A DNA stretch of 64,000 nt from Haloferax namakaokahaiae (GTDB lineage: Archaea; Halobacteriota; Halobacteria; Halobacteriales; Haloferacaceae): positions 1,426,001 through 1,490,000 of the forward strand of contig NZ_JBHTAA010000005.1 of assembly GCF_042663225.1 (NCBI RefSeq). Direction: 5' to 3'. Positions within the stretch are counted from its first letter, which is position 1. The number at the start of each line of letters is the position of its first letter. A program made the translations under genes and the position numbers. The notes under the pieces were generated by a model. The model saw nothing but the letters and a program-made list of their open reading frames with translations, had not been told where the DNA came from and did no database searches. Below, piece by piece: positions 8,872 through 17,261 of this stretch.

Positions 8872-8998
8872 CGTGGGAGTGTCTACCAGATTGGGACAAA
8901 AAGGTTACCAATCGATATCAGATTTGAAAACATAACCTACCGGTAACCGATACGTTCGACCGGCCGAAATCGGGGTCGGACCCCCGTTTTCTCCCGTG

Positions 8999-9006
8999 TT
9001 TAAATA
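8999..9006 (+). promoter_or_regulatory. TATA box of the tfb gene
   Basis: TTTAAATA, centred about 30 bases before the GTGATG start region at 9031-9034. This spacing is that of a leaderless haloarchaeal promoter and supports a start at 9031 or 9034. Confidence 0.65.
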
Positions 9007-9033
9007 CCCTATCGGCACCGATTTTCAATTGTG

Positions 9034-9900
9034 ATGAGTGAAGCACGCTCCCCCAACGGTTGCCCAGAATGCGACGGACACCTCGGTCTCGACGCCGGCG
9101 AGACGGTCTGTTCCGACTGCGGACTCGTCGTCTCCGAGTACCGCATCGACCACGGTCCCGAGTGGCGCTCGTTCGCCGACGACGACCGCAACCCCGCACG
9201 GACGGGCGCACCGCTGACCCACTCGCGCCACGACCGCGGTCTCTCGACCAAAATCGGCCGCTCGACGCGTATCAAAGGTCGCAAGCGCCGCAAGTTCGCT
9301 CGCCTCCGCCGCCAGCACAATAGAGCGCGGATTTCGAGCAAGCGCGAGCGCAACCAGGTCTACGCGTTCACCGAGATTCGCCGCGTGACGAGCGCGCTGT
9401 CGCTGCCCGACAACATCCGCGACCAGGCCTGCACGCTGTTCAAATCGGCACAGAACGAAGACCTCATCCGCGGGCGCTCGCTGGAGGGCTTCGCCGCCGC
9501 CTGCATCTACGCCGCCTGCCGCGTGATGGGCGTCGCCCGAAGCGTCGAAGAGGTCTGCGAGGTCGCAAAGGCGACCGAAGCCGAGCAACAGGCCGCCTAC
9601 CGCGCGCTCAACCGTGACCTCGGACTCCCCGTCGCGCCGACGCCCCCGACCGAGTACATCCCGCGCTTTGCGACGAAACTCGACCTCGACTGCGACGTGG
9701 AACGACTCGCCCGCGAGTACGCGACCGAGGCGCAGGAAGACGGCGTCGTCGGCGGAAAGAACCCCTGCGGCGTCGCCGCGGCCTGCCTGTACACCGCCGC
9801 CCGCGACCTCGGTGCCGACTGCACGCAGTCCGCGGCGGCCGACGTTGCGGACGTGACGCCCGTGACCCTCCGGAAGACCTACGTCGCGCTCCGTGACTGA
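9034..9900 (+). CDS. tfb: Transcription initiation factor IIB (TFB)
   Basis: 288 residues from the ATG at 9034; a GTG at 9031 is an alternative. The N-terminal zinc ribbon CPECDGHLGL...CSDCG (residues 10-30) is followed by the B-finger/reader segment with LTHSRHDRGLSTKIG. Two cyclin-like repeats follow: RSLEGFAAACIYAACR and KNPCGVAAACLYTAAR mark equivalent helices. TFB recruits RNA polymerase to TBP-bound promoters. Haloarchaea carry several TFB paralogues, and which one this is cannot be told from sequence alone. Confidence 0.93.
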   Translation: MSEARSPNGCPECDGHLGLDAGETVCSDCGLVVSEYRIDHGPEWRSFADDDRNPARTGAPLTHSRHDRGLSTKIGRSTRIKGRKRRKFARLRRQHNRARISSKRERNQVYAFTEIRRVTSALSLPDNIRDQACTLFKSAQNEDLIRGRSLEGFAAACIYAACRVMGVARSVEEVCEVAKATEAEQQAAYRALNRDLGLPVAPTPPTEYIPRFATKLDLDCDVERLAREYATEAQEDGVVGGKNPCGVAAACLYTAARDLGADCTQSAAADVADVTPVTLRKTYVALRD

Positions 9901-9975
9901 GCCAGCCTCCGAGCGACGATAATTCGAACGGCGACGACAGACCGACGATTCAGACGCTGAAAATAGACGCTCTTC

Positions 9976-10638
9976 TCACACCCGGCACGCGCTGACTGCC
10001 GAGGCGAGTTCTCGAATTCGCGTACTGGCGAGACTGCGCGGAGCGTGTGCGACGACCGGACTGACCCGTTCGATTGCGTTCCCGAGTTTCGGGTCCGCCG
10101 GAATCGCCGTCGCCGGAGCACCGAGTACGTCGGCGAAGGCCTCCAACGGCGCGTCGTCGATGACGCGGTTGACCGCGACGCCGACGAGTCCGCAGTCCAA
10201 CTCGCGGGCGAGTTCGCGCGTCCGAACGGCGTCGGCGAGCGCGTACCCCTTCGGTGAGGCGACGTTAAGACACGCGTCCGCGACGGCGAGCGGGACGCCC
10301 GCATCGGCGCGCATCCCCGCCGGGCAATCGACGACAACGTCGCCGTAGGCCGCTTCGACCGACCGAAGCGCCTCCGCGAGGTTTCGCACGTCCGCGGCGC
10401 GTGCGCCGACGAGGCTCCGGCCGCACGGAAGGAGCGTCACCGGCCCACCTTCACGAACCGCTTCGATGGGGTCGGCGTGCCCGGCGAGCACGTCGTGGAG
10501 GTCCGGACCCGGTGCGTAGGGGAGATTCGCCATTCCGAGGTCCGCGTCTACGACGACGGCGTCGAGCGCGCTCCCGAGTTCGAACGAGAGCGTTGACTTG
10601 CCGACGCCGCCCTTACCGGAGACGACCGCGAGAATCAT
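9976..10638 (-). CDS. minD: MinD-family ATPase, canonical
   Basis: 220 residues. The start MILAVVSGKGGVGKST carries the intact deviant Walker A with both lysines, VVVDADLGMANL is the switch I region, and DVVVDCPAGMRADAG is Walker B-like. MinD proteins use membrane-coupled ATP cycling to position other complexes; haloarchaeal paralogues affect arrays and motility machinery rather than division. The ATG at 10638 overlaps the upstream stop by four bases (ATGA), so this is the last gene of the mcm cluster. An in-frame extension to 10932 is the antisense shadow of the neighbour. I recall it as minD1 in H. volcanii. Confidence 0.88.
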   Translation of the reverse strand: MILAVVSGKGGVGKSTLSFELGSALDAVVVDADLGMANLPYAPGPDLHDVLAGHADPIEAVREGGPVTLLPCGRSLVGARAADVRNLAEALRSVEAAYGDVVVDCPAGMRADAGVPLAVADACLNVASPKGYALADAVRTRELARELDCGLVGVAVNRVIDDAPLEAFADVLGAPATAIPADPKLGNAIERVSPVVAHAPRSLASTRIRELASAVSACRV

Positions 10639-11480
10639 GCGACCCTCCGGAGGGCGTCGGTAGTCGAAGACACCGTGGCCGCACGGTCCGCCAACTGCGT
10701 CGCCCGCGTGGCAATCTGGCGCAACGTCTCCCGGTCGGCATCGAGGTGCGAAAGCGACGATGGGTCGGCCGCAGGTTCCGAGAGCACCGTCGCCGCGTCG
10801 CCGACGCCGACGCCCTCCAACCGTTCGGCGAGTTCGAGCCGTCGTTCGAGCGCGTCGAAGTAGGCGTCGAGGTCGTCGGGAAGGTCGGCATTGGTGTGCG
10901 TCGAGTCGGCTGATTCGGTCACTTTCGGGCAATCGCTCTTCGCAACCGCGTCTGCCACATCGCGGTCCGTCGCGGTCGGTTCGTCGGTCTCGGAATAGGC
11001 TTCAGAATCGGAATCGGAGACGACGGTCCGTTCGCGCTCGGAGAGAGAGGTAGACTCCGCAGTCGGTTCTTCGCTATCAGCCGAGTCAGGAGACGATTCG
11101 ACCGCGGGGGACGCCGAGACCACGTCCGCAGGGGGCCGAGACGGCCCGAGTTCGCGGACCACGTCGTCCGGCGTCATCTCGCTATCATCGCCGGCGCGGC
11201 CGAGAACTTCGACCGCGACGATGTCGGCATCCGCGTCGGCCGCGTCCGGCGCGACAGGGCACGAATAGCCGAGCGAGCGCGTCGATTCGGCGGGGACGAC
11301 TCCTTCGAAGCCGTCTTCGTCCCAGCCAGATTCGGGGACCCCGTGGTGTCGCGGCGGGAAGACGGGACCGTCGAGGCGGTGTTCGACACGCACCCGTCGG
11401 TCGATTGGTGCCGTGTTTTCGAGGACGACGGAGACGAGCGTCACGCCATCGGTCGTCGAAACGTCGAGCGTGTAGTCCAT
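10635..11480 (-). CDS. Uncharacterised haloarchaeal protein: beta N-domain, acidic linker, helical C-domain
   Basis: 281 residues in three parts. About 1-115 is beta-rich (MDYTLDVSTTDGVTLVSVVLENTAPIDRRVRVEH). About 120-205 is a Ser/Asp/Glu-rich disordered linker. About 210-281 is a helical domain (LDAYFDALERRLELAERL ... RQIATRATQLADRAATV) that looks suited to protein contacts. There is no enzyme motif. It overlaps minD by four bases and follows the coiled-coil protein gene by 30 bases. Co-translation with MinD suggests a partner or adaptor, which is inference. Confidence 0.7.
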   Translation of the reverse strand: MDYTLDVSTTDGVTLVSVVLENTAPIDRRVRVEHRLDGPVFPPRHHGVPESGWDEDGFEGVVPAESTRSLGYSCPVAPDAADADADIVAVEVLGRAGDDSEMTPDDVVRELGPSRPPADVVSASPAVESSPDSADSEEPTAESTSLSERERTVVSDSDSEAYSETDEPTATDRDVADAVAKSDCPKVTESADSTHTNADLPDDLDAYFDALERRLELAERLEGVGVGDAATVLSEPAADPSSLSHLDADRETLRQIATRATQLADRAATVSSTTDALRRVA

Positions 11481-11510
11481 AGCGGGGGTGGCCGCCTCTT
11501 CGTATTTAAA

Positions 11511-12371
11511 TCAAAGCCGGACGACCGGCGTGTCGAGTGTGTCCGCCGCCGTTTCGGCGTCGTCGAAGACGTCGCAAGCGAGCACCACCGGCGCGTCGAG
11601 GTGGGCGAGGCGAACGCAGGCGAGCGTTTTCACGAGCGACTCGTCGGCAGTCGTCGCGGTGTCGAACTGCGAGAGCGCTTCGACGGCCCGTTCCAGTTCC
11701 GCGGCGTATCGGTCTCGAAAGTACGCCCGAACCTCGCGGCGACGATTGTCGAGTGCGTCTTCGAGTTTGAGGCGTCGTTCGCGCCGGTCCCGGACGTTCC
11801 GAGCCTCACGTTCGAGCGCCGACAGTCGCTGTTCGGCCGCGATACGCTCGGTTTCGACTTCCGAGAGTTTCGTCGTCGTCTCGCGCAACTTCGTCCGCGT
11901 GGCTTCGATGGCGTCCGTCGCTTCGGCCTCTCGATGCGCGGCGAGTCGTCCGCGGAGGGCCGCCGTCTCCTCTCGCAAGCGGGCCACGTCGTCGCCAGTT
12001 TCGGCGACTCGCTGGCGGGCGGCATCGAGGTCGGGAGGCGCAACGTTTACCGATTCTGACAGTTCGAGAAGTCGGTCATCGAGGCGGGTGAGGTCGGAAT
12101 CGAATGGCGTCGTGACGCCACGACTACGGCCGACCGCTTCGAGCAAGTGACCGTCCGAGCGAGACGAACCGGGGACAACCCCGAGTGTTTCGTGGCCCGG
12201 GCCGGGTGCCGGACAGTCGATAGAGAGGTCGGACGTGTCGCCGTCGCTCACGGCGTCAGCGTCAGCGTCGGCGCGAACCGCCTCGACGACGAGTTCCGGG
12301 TCGAATTCGAACGCCGAGAGGTCGATGGCGTGGCCAGTTCGAACGGTTCCGTCCGGGAGACGAATCCTCAT
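11511..12371 (-). CDS. Uncharacterised haloarchaeal coiled-coil protein
   Basis: 286 residues. The N-terminal MRIRLPDGTVRTGHAIDL strand segment is followed, at about 125-215, by a strong heptad-like coiled coil (ARQRVAETGDDVARLREETA, then EVETERIAAEQRLSALERE). A compact C-terminal part ends in ACVRLAHLDAPVVLACDVF. It overlaps the preceding gene by four bases (ATGA at 12371-12368). Coiled-coil proteins beside MinD/ParA ATPases are often their partners, but no family function is known to me. Confidence 0.7.
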   Translation of the reverse strand: MRIRLPDGTVRTGHAIDLSAFEFDPELVVEAVRADADADAVSDGDTSDLSIDCPAPGPGHETLGVVPGSSRSDGHLLEAVGRSRGVTTPFDSDLTRLDDRLLELSESVNVAPPDLDAARQRVAETGDDVARLREETAALRGRLAAHREAEATDAIEATRTKLRETTTKLSEVETERIAAEQRLSALEREARNVRDRRERRLKLEDALDNRRREVRAYFRDRYAAELERAVEALSQFDTATTADESLVKTLACVRLAHLDAPVVLACDVFDDAETAADTLDTPVVRL

Positions 12372-12706
12372 AGTTCCCGGGTTCGCATCTCGGCGACAGA
12401 GGGATGGTCGGTCCCGACGGCGAACTTCGAGTACGGTGTCGAAGCAGTCTCCCGAGATTCGTATTCGGCCGCCGCGGTGCGGACCGGCTCGGGGACCGAC
12501 TCGAACTCGTTGAACAGTTCGGTCTCCAAAATCTGGACGTCGTGGTCGTGTTTCTCCTGCAGGCGGAGGGCGAGAAACGCGCCGAGTTCGGTCGCATCGA
12601 ACAGCGCCGCCCGCCCGAATCGCCGGACGACGGTCTCGTCGTGGGTTCGAGCGATGTTTCGAAGCGTCGTCCGGGCGGCCTTCGAGTACGTCACGACCAG
12701 GAGCAC
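12368..12706 (-). CDS. Small uncharacterised haloarchaeal protein
   Basis: 112 residues from a GTG at 12706 (LLVVTYSKAARTTLRNIART). No ATG is available between the upstream stop at 12751 and this point; the apparent frame extending to 13339 is antisense to other coding and is not used. It is a mixed alpha/beta protein with VVRRFGRAALFDATELGAF and HDHDVQILETELFNEF, without cysteines or metal motifs. It overlaps the coiled-coil gene by four bases. The function is unknown. Confidence 0.65.
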   Translation of the reverse strand: MLLVVTYSKAARTTLRNIARTHDETVVRRFGRAALFDATELGAFLALRLQEKHDHDVQILETELFNEFESVPEPVRTAAAEYESRETASTPYSKFAVGTDHPSVAEMRTREL

Positions 12707-12750
12707 ACAGGGCCGGTCACCAAGTGGGAAGAAAAATCGTTCGACAGCGG

Positions 12751-13056
12751 TCAGACCTGCTCGACCGAGAAGTCGATGGTCGCCGGGTCGGCGTCGGTCG
12801 CGTCGGCGAGCAGGCCTTCCACGCGGGCTCTCGCGTCTGCTTCGCCCGATGCGAGGACGACGAGACCCTCGGCGCGTTCGTCGCCGACGGCCTTCCACGC
12901 GTCGAGTGACTCCTCGCCGGTGTCGGTCTCGAACTCGGTCGCAAACGTCCGGAGGACGGTGACGACGCGCCGTTCGGTGTTTGCGAGGTCGGCATCGCCC
13001 GACTCGAAGTCGCGGATGGCGTCTTCGATGTTCCGGATGGCGGAGATTCGGTCCAT
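12751..13056 (-). CDS. Small uncharacterised protein adjoining mcm
   Basis: 101 residues whose ATG at 13056 lies directly next to the mcm stop at 13057, so translation is almost certainly coupled. It is helical and acidic (IRNIEDAIRDFESGDADLAN) with a C-terminal ATDADPATIDFSVEQV. There is no DNA-binding motif. Its position suggests an MCM-associated or regulatory role, which is inference from the operon only. Confidence 0.7.
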   Translation of the reverse strand: MDRISAIRNIEDAIRDFESGDADLANTERRVVTVLRTFATEFETDTGEESLDAWKAVGDERAEGLVVLASGEADARARVEGLLADATDADPATIDFSVEQV

Positions 13057-15165
13057 CTACGTGGCCCGGTACACGCTGGCGCGCGGTTCGTAGATGTCGC
13101 CTTTCATCTTGAGTTTCTCCAGTTGGTCGTTGACCGTGCTCTCGTCCATGTTCAACTCGCTGTGCGCACGTTCGAGCACGTCGTCGTGCGGCGCACCCTC
13201 CTCGAACTCTTCTTGCATCGTGCGGATGAGTTCGAGCAGGTTCTTGATGCGGTCGCGCTGGGTCTTCGAGCGGCCGGTCTCGACGATGTCGGCGTCGAAC
13301 TCGCCGGTCTCGGGGTCCATCCCGATATCGCGCAGACAAGATTCGACGATGTCGGTCACGCGAACGGCGTCTTCCCGGGTGACTTTGTCCGAGAGGCGGA
13401 CGCGAGCGGAGGCTTCTGAGAGGCGCACGAGTGCTTCGAGTTTACGCGCCGTCACGGGGACGGGCGCGTCGTCGTCGGCACCGCGGGCGCGGAAGTCCAC
13501 GTAGAAGTCGCGGATGACCTGTTTCGCCTCGTCGGTCATCGTCGGATAGCAGGTGCGCTTCGCGTAGGCGATGTACTTGCGCAGGAGTTCGGCGTCGATG
13601 TCGGGGGCAACCTCCTCGGTGACGGCGTTGACTTCGTCTTCCGTGAACTCCGAACTCGGTACGTTGGTCCGCTGGGTGTTCAACTCGCCCGCGTAGTTGG
13701 TCTTGAGGATGTGGTCGGCGAGCGCGGAGTCGGATTCGGGGTCCGGGTTGTCCGTGACCGTGAAGATGAGGTCGAACCGCGAGATGAGCGCGGGTTCGAG
13801 GTCGATTTGCTCGCCGATGGGTTCGTACTGGTCGAACCGGCCGTACTTCGGGTTCGCCGCGCCGAGGAGCGAACAGCGAGATTTGAGCGTCGCGTTGATA
13901 CCCGCCTTGGAGACCGAAATCTGCTGCTGCTCCAGTCCTTCGTGCATCGCAGAGCGGTCTTCGGGGCGCATCTTGTCCAACTCGTCCACCGCCGCGATTC
14001 CCTTGTCGGCGAGGACGAGCGCACCCGCTTCGAGCGTCCACTGCTGGCCGTCGCCGAAGTCGTCGCGGACGGCGGCGGCCGTGAGACCGGCAGACGAGGA
14101 ACCCTTACCGGACGTGTAGACCGAGCGCGGTGCAATATGTCTGATATATGACAACATCTGGGATTTTCCGGTACCAGGGTCCCCTATCAGCAGCATGTGC
14201 AGGTCGCCGCGAATCCGAGAGCCATCGGGGAGGTGTTTCGTCACGCCCGAGAAGAGTTGGAGAATCATGGCGAGTTTCTCCTGGTCGTAGCCGTAGATGG
14301 CGGGCGCGACGGAGGCGACCATCTTCTCGTAGATATCGGGGTTGTTGGAGAGTTCGATGACCTCGGCGATGTCCTCGTCGGTAATCTCCATGTCTTCGAA
14401 CTCCTCGTCCTCGATGGAGAGGGCGATTCCCTCCATGTAGTAGTCGAAGACGGAGGTCTTCTCGTTGCCCGAACTCACCTGTTCGATGTGGAGGATGCCG
14501 ACGGCGGTGACGTGGTCGCCGGCGGTGACCTTGCCGGTCACGTCGTCTTCGAGGTTCAGGTCGATACTCTGCGGCGTCTCGCCCCCGCGCAGGCCTTCGG
14601 GGGACTCTTGAATCCGCAGTTTCTGTGAATCGACGAAGTTCGACTGGTCGAAGTCGATTCTGAACGGACCCTGTCGCTCACAGCCCTGGCACTCGTGCGG
14701 CTCTTGGAAGCCACCGTCGCCCTGTGGGATGTAACTCATCGTCCCACAGCGCTGGCACTCGAATGCGGCCTCCGTAATCTTGGGTCGCACGTCCGTCGCT
14801 TTGCGGACGATTCCCTGGACGGAGATGAGTTTGCCGATGTGGTTGTCGTTGACCCGAATGTTCCGGATGTCGATGTTGTCCGGGAGGTTGTGCATCCGGA
14901 CGTGTGCCTGACCCAGTTTCACGTCCGCGGGCAGGTCGAACAGGCGAAGCGCCTCCTCGGCGTACTCCTGGAACTGTCCGGGTTTCGTCAGGTAGTCCTC
15001 GGCGAGTTCGGTATCGAACGTGTACAGGTCGTTGTAATCGATGTACAACGACCGCTTTTCCTTCGGATACTGCTGTGCCAGTTGTCCAATCTGCTCTCGA
15101 TAGTAGTTGCGGTAAAACTGGATAAACCGCTCTGTCAACTCTCGATTCTGCGGGGCCTGCGACAT
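13057..15165 (-). CDS. mcm: Replicative DNA helicase MCM
   Basis: 702 residues, the usual size for an intein-free haloarchaeal MCM. The hexameric helicase unwinds DNA ahead of the replisome. The N-terminal domain carries a zinc site (CQRC ... CQGC, about 140-170). The AAA+ domain has Walker A GDPGTGKSQM, Walker B VLADKGIAAVDELDKM and the arginine finger in SRFDLIF. A C-terminal winged helix follows. A TATA-like TTCTTAA (minus strand, 15197-15191) lies about 29 bases before the ATG, so the transcript is probably leaderless. It heads a six-gene leftward cluster ending in minD. Confidence 0.97.
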   Translation of the reverse strand: MSQAPQNRELTERFIQFYRNYYREQIGQLAQQYPKEKRSLYIDYNDLYTFDTELAEDYLTKPGQFQEYAEEALRLFDLPADVKLGQAHVRMHNLPDNIDIRNIRVNDNHIGKLISVQGIVRKATDVRPKITEAAFECQRCGTMSYIPQGDGGFQEPHECQGCERQGPFRIDFDQSNFVDSQKLRIQESPEGLRGGETPQSIDLNLEDDVTGKVTAGDHVTAVGILHIEQVSSGNEKTSVFDYYMEGIALSIEDEEFEDMEITDEDIAEVIELSNNPDIYEKMVASVAPAIYGYDQEKLAMILQLFSGVTKHLPDGSRIRGDLHMLLIGDPGTGKSQMLSYIRHIAPRSVYTSGKGSSSAGLTAAAVRDDFGDGQQWTLEAGALVLADKGIAAVDELDKMRPEDRSAMHEGLEQQQISVSKAGINATLKSRCSLLGAANPKYGRFDQYEPIGEQIDLEPALISRFDLIFTVTDNPDPESDSALADHILKTNYAGELNTQRTNVPSSEFTEDEVNAVTEEVAPDIDAELLRKYIAYAKRTCYPTMTDEAKQVIRDFYVDFRARGADDDAPVPVTARKLEALVRLSEASARVRLSDKVTREDAVRVTDIVESCLRDIGMDPETGEFDADIVETGRSKTQRDRIKNLLELIRTMQEEFEEGAPHDDVLERAHSELNMDESTVNDQLEKLKMKGDIYEPRASVYRAT

Positions 15166-15275
15166 CGAGCAATCCTTTGTTCCCGACCGGTTAAGAACCT
15201 TCGTCGTGGGCGGAGTGAAAGTGAACGTGGCGGGGCGTCACGCCCGCGATGTGCCCCGAGGGTTCGAACAGACGC

Positions 15276-15881
15276 TCAGAACGACACGTCCGTCTCGATG
15301 TCTTCTGTCGCCTCCCGAAGTCCCGTCTTTCGGGTCTCTTCGGTCAGATTCTCCGAGAGCGCCTCGTCCGTCAAGAGGTCCGAGAAGTCGTCGCGGAAGC
15401 GGTGATTCACGCGCGTCGAGCGGAGGTCGGCGGCCGCGACGGGGCGGAACAACCGGACGACATCGACCTCGGTGTCGAGTTCGTCGGCGATTTCCTCGTC
15501 GGAGCGGTCGTTGGCGACGAGTTTCTCCAGTCGGTCGTAGTCGAACGGCGTGTCTCGGTCGGCGTCGCGGACGAGGTGCAAGTCGAAGCGCGCGCTTCGA
15601 ATTTCGTCAGGTCCGATATCGAGGTCGGTCGCCAGCTCCTCGTCCGAGTCACCGTGGTAGTAGCCGACGACGAGACTCACGAGCTGGTCGTCAGCGAGGT
15701 CGGTTCTGAATTCGAAGCGCTCGCGCATCTGGCCGACGAGTTCGGCGACGCGTGCGCGGACTGCTTCCGGGTCCTCGACGTCGGCGAGCGAACCGCGTCT
15801 GTCGGACTGCCGTTCGGTGACGGTGTCCGACCCGGTCGTCTCGATGAAGATATCACGGAGTTCGGCGGTTTTCTCGTCCAT
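15276..15881 (-). CDS. cmi4: Conserved haloarchaeal protein, probable conditioned-medium-induced protein 4
   Basis: 201 residues from the ATG at 15881 (MDEKTAELRDIF); a longer frame to 15938 is not needed. It is acidic and helical, with two similar segments (LVSLVVGYYHGDSDEELATDLDI and LEKLVANDRSDEEIADELDTEV) that look like repeated helix-turn-helix units. From memory the start matches haloarchaeal proteins named conditioned medium-induced protein 4; this was not checked, and that name gives no mechanism. It diverges from bioY, with the biotin operator in between. Confidence 0.6.
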   Translation of the reverse strand: MDEKTAELRDIFIETTGSDTVTERQSDRRGSLADVEDPEAVRARVAELVGQMRERFEFRTDLADDQLVSLVVGYYHGDSDEELATDLDIGPDEIRSARFDLHLVRDADRDTPFDYDRLEKLVANDRSDEEIADELDTEVDVVRLFRPVAAADLRSTRVNHRFRDDFSDLLTDEALSENLTEETRKTGLREATEDIETDVSF

Positions 15882-15922
15882 TGTGGGTAGATAAAACGCC
15901 GAACGTCTTGAATGTCTCCGAC

Positions 15923-15958
15923 TCTCGTAAACCGGCACGTTAAACTTGGTTTACGAGA
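15923..15958. promoter_or_regulatory. BirA-type biotin operator overlapping the bioY promoter
   Basis: An 11-base perfect inverted repeat, TCTCGTAAACC and GGTTTACGAGA, separated by 14 bases. The core GTAAACC-N14-GGTTTAC matches the known BirA biotin-repressor consensus (TTGTAAACC-N14..16-GGTTTACAA). A TTAAACTT TATA-like element sits in the spacer, about 26 bases before the bioY ATG, so repressor binding would block TBP. This predicts biotin repression of bioYMN. Confidence 0.75.
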
Positions 15959-15968
15959 CAGCGAAACT

Positions 15969-16547
15969 ATGGCAACCGAACACGACTCTGTCGAACTCGT
16001 CGGCGACGAACTCGTCGGCAACGTCGCTCGCGCGGCGCTCTTCGCGGCGCTCATGGGTGCGAGCGCGTACGTGTCGTTCCCGAATCCACTCTCGCCGATT
16101 CCGGTGACGATGCAGGTGCTCGTCGTCTTCCTCGCCGGTATCTTCCTCGGACCGGTCTGGGGCGGCGCGTCGATGGTGCTCTACCTCGTCGCCGGGAGCC
16201 TCGGCGCGCCGGTCTTCGCCGGTGGTTCCGCAGGCTTCGGCGCGCTCGTCGGCCCGACCGGTGGGTACCTCCTCGCCTACCCGGTCGCCGCCGTCGTCAC
16301 GGGCGCAGTCGTCCACAACGGTGTCACGCTCGGTGACTACCGCGTGAGCACGGTTCGACTCGTCGGCGCGATGGTCGCCGGAACCGCCGTCATCTACGCA
16401 CTCGGGACGATTGGCTTCGCGCTCGTACAGGGAATCGGCCTCGGCGCGGCCTTCTGGGTGGCCTCCGCCGCCTTCATCCCCGCCGAAGCGTTCAAAATCG
16501 CCGCCGCCGTCGGTATCGTCCGCTCGGACGCAATCGCGGCGAACTGA
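15969..16547 (+). CDS. bioY: Biotin transporter substrate-binding subunit BioY
   Basis: 192 residues with six hydrophobic segments. The ECF S-component signature is visible as YVSFPNPLSPIPVTMQVLVV followed by VAGSLGAPVFAGG. BioY binds biotin in the membrane and pairs with BioM and BioN. The ATG at 15969 follows the TATA-like element inside the operator at leaderless distance. bioM begins 3 bases after the stop, so the three genes form one operon. Confidence 0.93.
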   Translation: MATEHDSVELVGDELVGNVARAALFAALMGASAYVSFPNPLSPIPVTMQVLVVFLAGIFLGPVWGGASMVLYLVAGSLGAPVFAGGSAGFGALVGPTGGYLLAYPVAAVVTGAVVHNGVTLGDYRVSTVRLVGAMVAGTAVIYALGTIGFALVQGIGLGAAFWVASAAFIPAEAFKIAAAVGIVRSDAIAAN

Positions 16548-16550
16548 GCG

Positions 16551-17261
16551 ATGATTCAGGCCGAAGGAATCGTCCACCGCTACGGCGAGACCGTCGCGCT
16601 CGACGGCGTGGACCTCGCCATCGACGACGGCGAGTGCGTCGTCCTCGCGGGCGCGAACGGGTCGGGCAAGACCACGCTCGTCCGCCACTTCAACGGTCTC
16701 GTCGAACCCCACGAGGGGAGCGTCTCGGTCAACGGCCGCGACGTGTCCGAGAACCTCGTCGCCGCGCGAACCGCCGTCTCGATAGTGTTCCAACACCCCG
16801 AAGACCAACTCGTCGCGGCTACCGTCGGCGCGGACGTGGCATTCGGACCCGAAAACCTGGGACTCGACCGCGACGAAATCGACCGCCGCGTCTCCAAAGC
16901 GCTCGAAGCCGTCAACCTCTCTGGCCGCGAATCCGACCGCGTCGAGACCCTCTCCGGCGGCGAGGTCGAACGCCTCGCAATCGCGGGCGCGCTGGCGATG
17001 GAGCCCGACCACCTCGTCCTCGACGAACCCTTTACCGGACTCGACGAACCGGCCAGGCAGTCCGTCTTAGCCCGCCTACGAGCACTTCGTACGGGGGGAA
17101 CCAGCCTCGTCGTCGTCACCCACGACCTTCGAGACGTGCTCTCGCTCGCCGACCGCGTGGTCGCGCTCTCGAACGGCCGGGTCGTCCTCGATGGCGCGCC
17201 CGAAGAAGTTGCATCTGAACTCACGGACTTCGACGTTCGCGTGCCCGAGAACCCGTGCTGA
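16551..17261 (+). CDS. bioM: Energy-coupling ATPase of the biotin transporter, BioM
   Basis: 236 residues, an ABC ATPase of the CbiO/EcfA type. Walker A is LAGANGSGKTTL, the Q-loop lies at FQHPEDQLVAATV, the signature is LSGGEVERLAIAGALA, Walker B is HLVLDEPFTGLD and the H-loop is VVVTHDL. It powers BioY-dependent uptake. Its stop overlaps the GTG start of bioN by seven bases, so translation of the T-component is coupled. Confidence 0.93.
   Translation: MIQAEGIVHRYGETVALDGVDLAIDDGECVVLAGANGSGKTTLVRHFNGLVEPHEGSVSVNGRDVSENLVAARTAVSIVFQHPEDQLVAATVGADVAFGPENLGLDRDEIDRRVSKALEAVNLSGRESDRVETLSGGEVERLAIAGALAMEPDHLVLDEPFTGLDEPARQSVLARLRALRTGGTSLVVVTHDLRDVLSLADRVVALSNGRVVLDGAPEEVASELTDFDVRVPENPC

Noticed and set aside
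12707..13339. In-frame N-terminal extension of the 112-residue protein
   Set aside because: It is opposite other coding sequence, interrupted in homologous sense by the neighbour, and Arg-rich like antisense translation.
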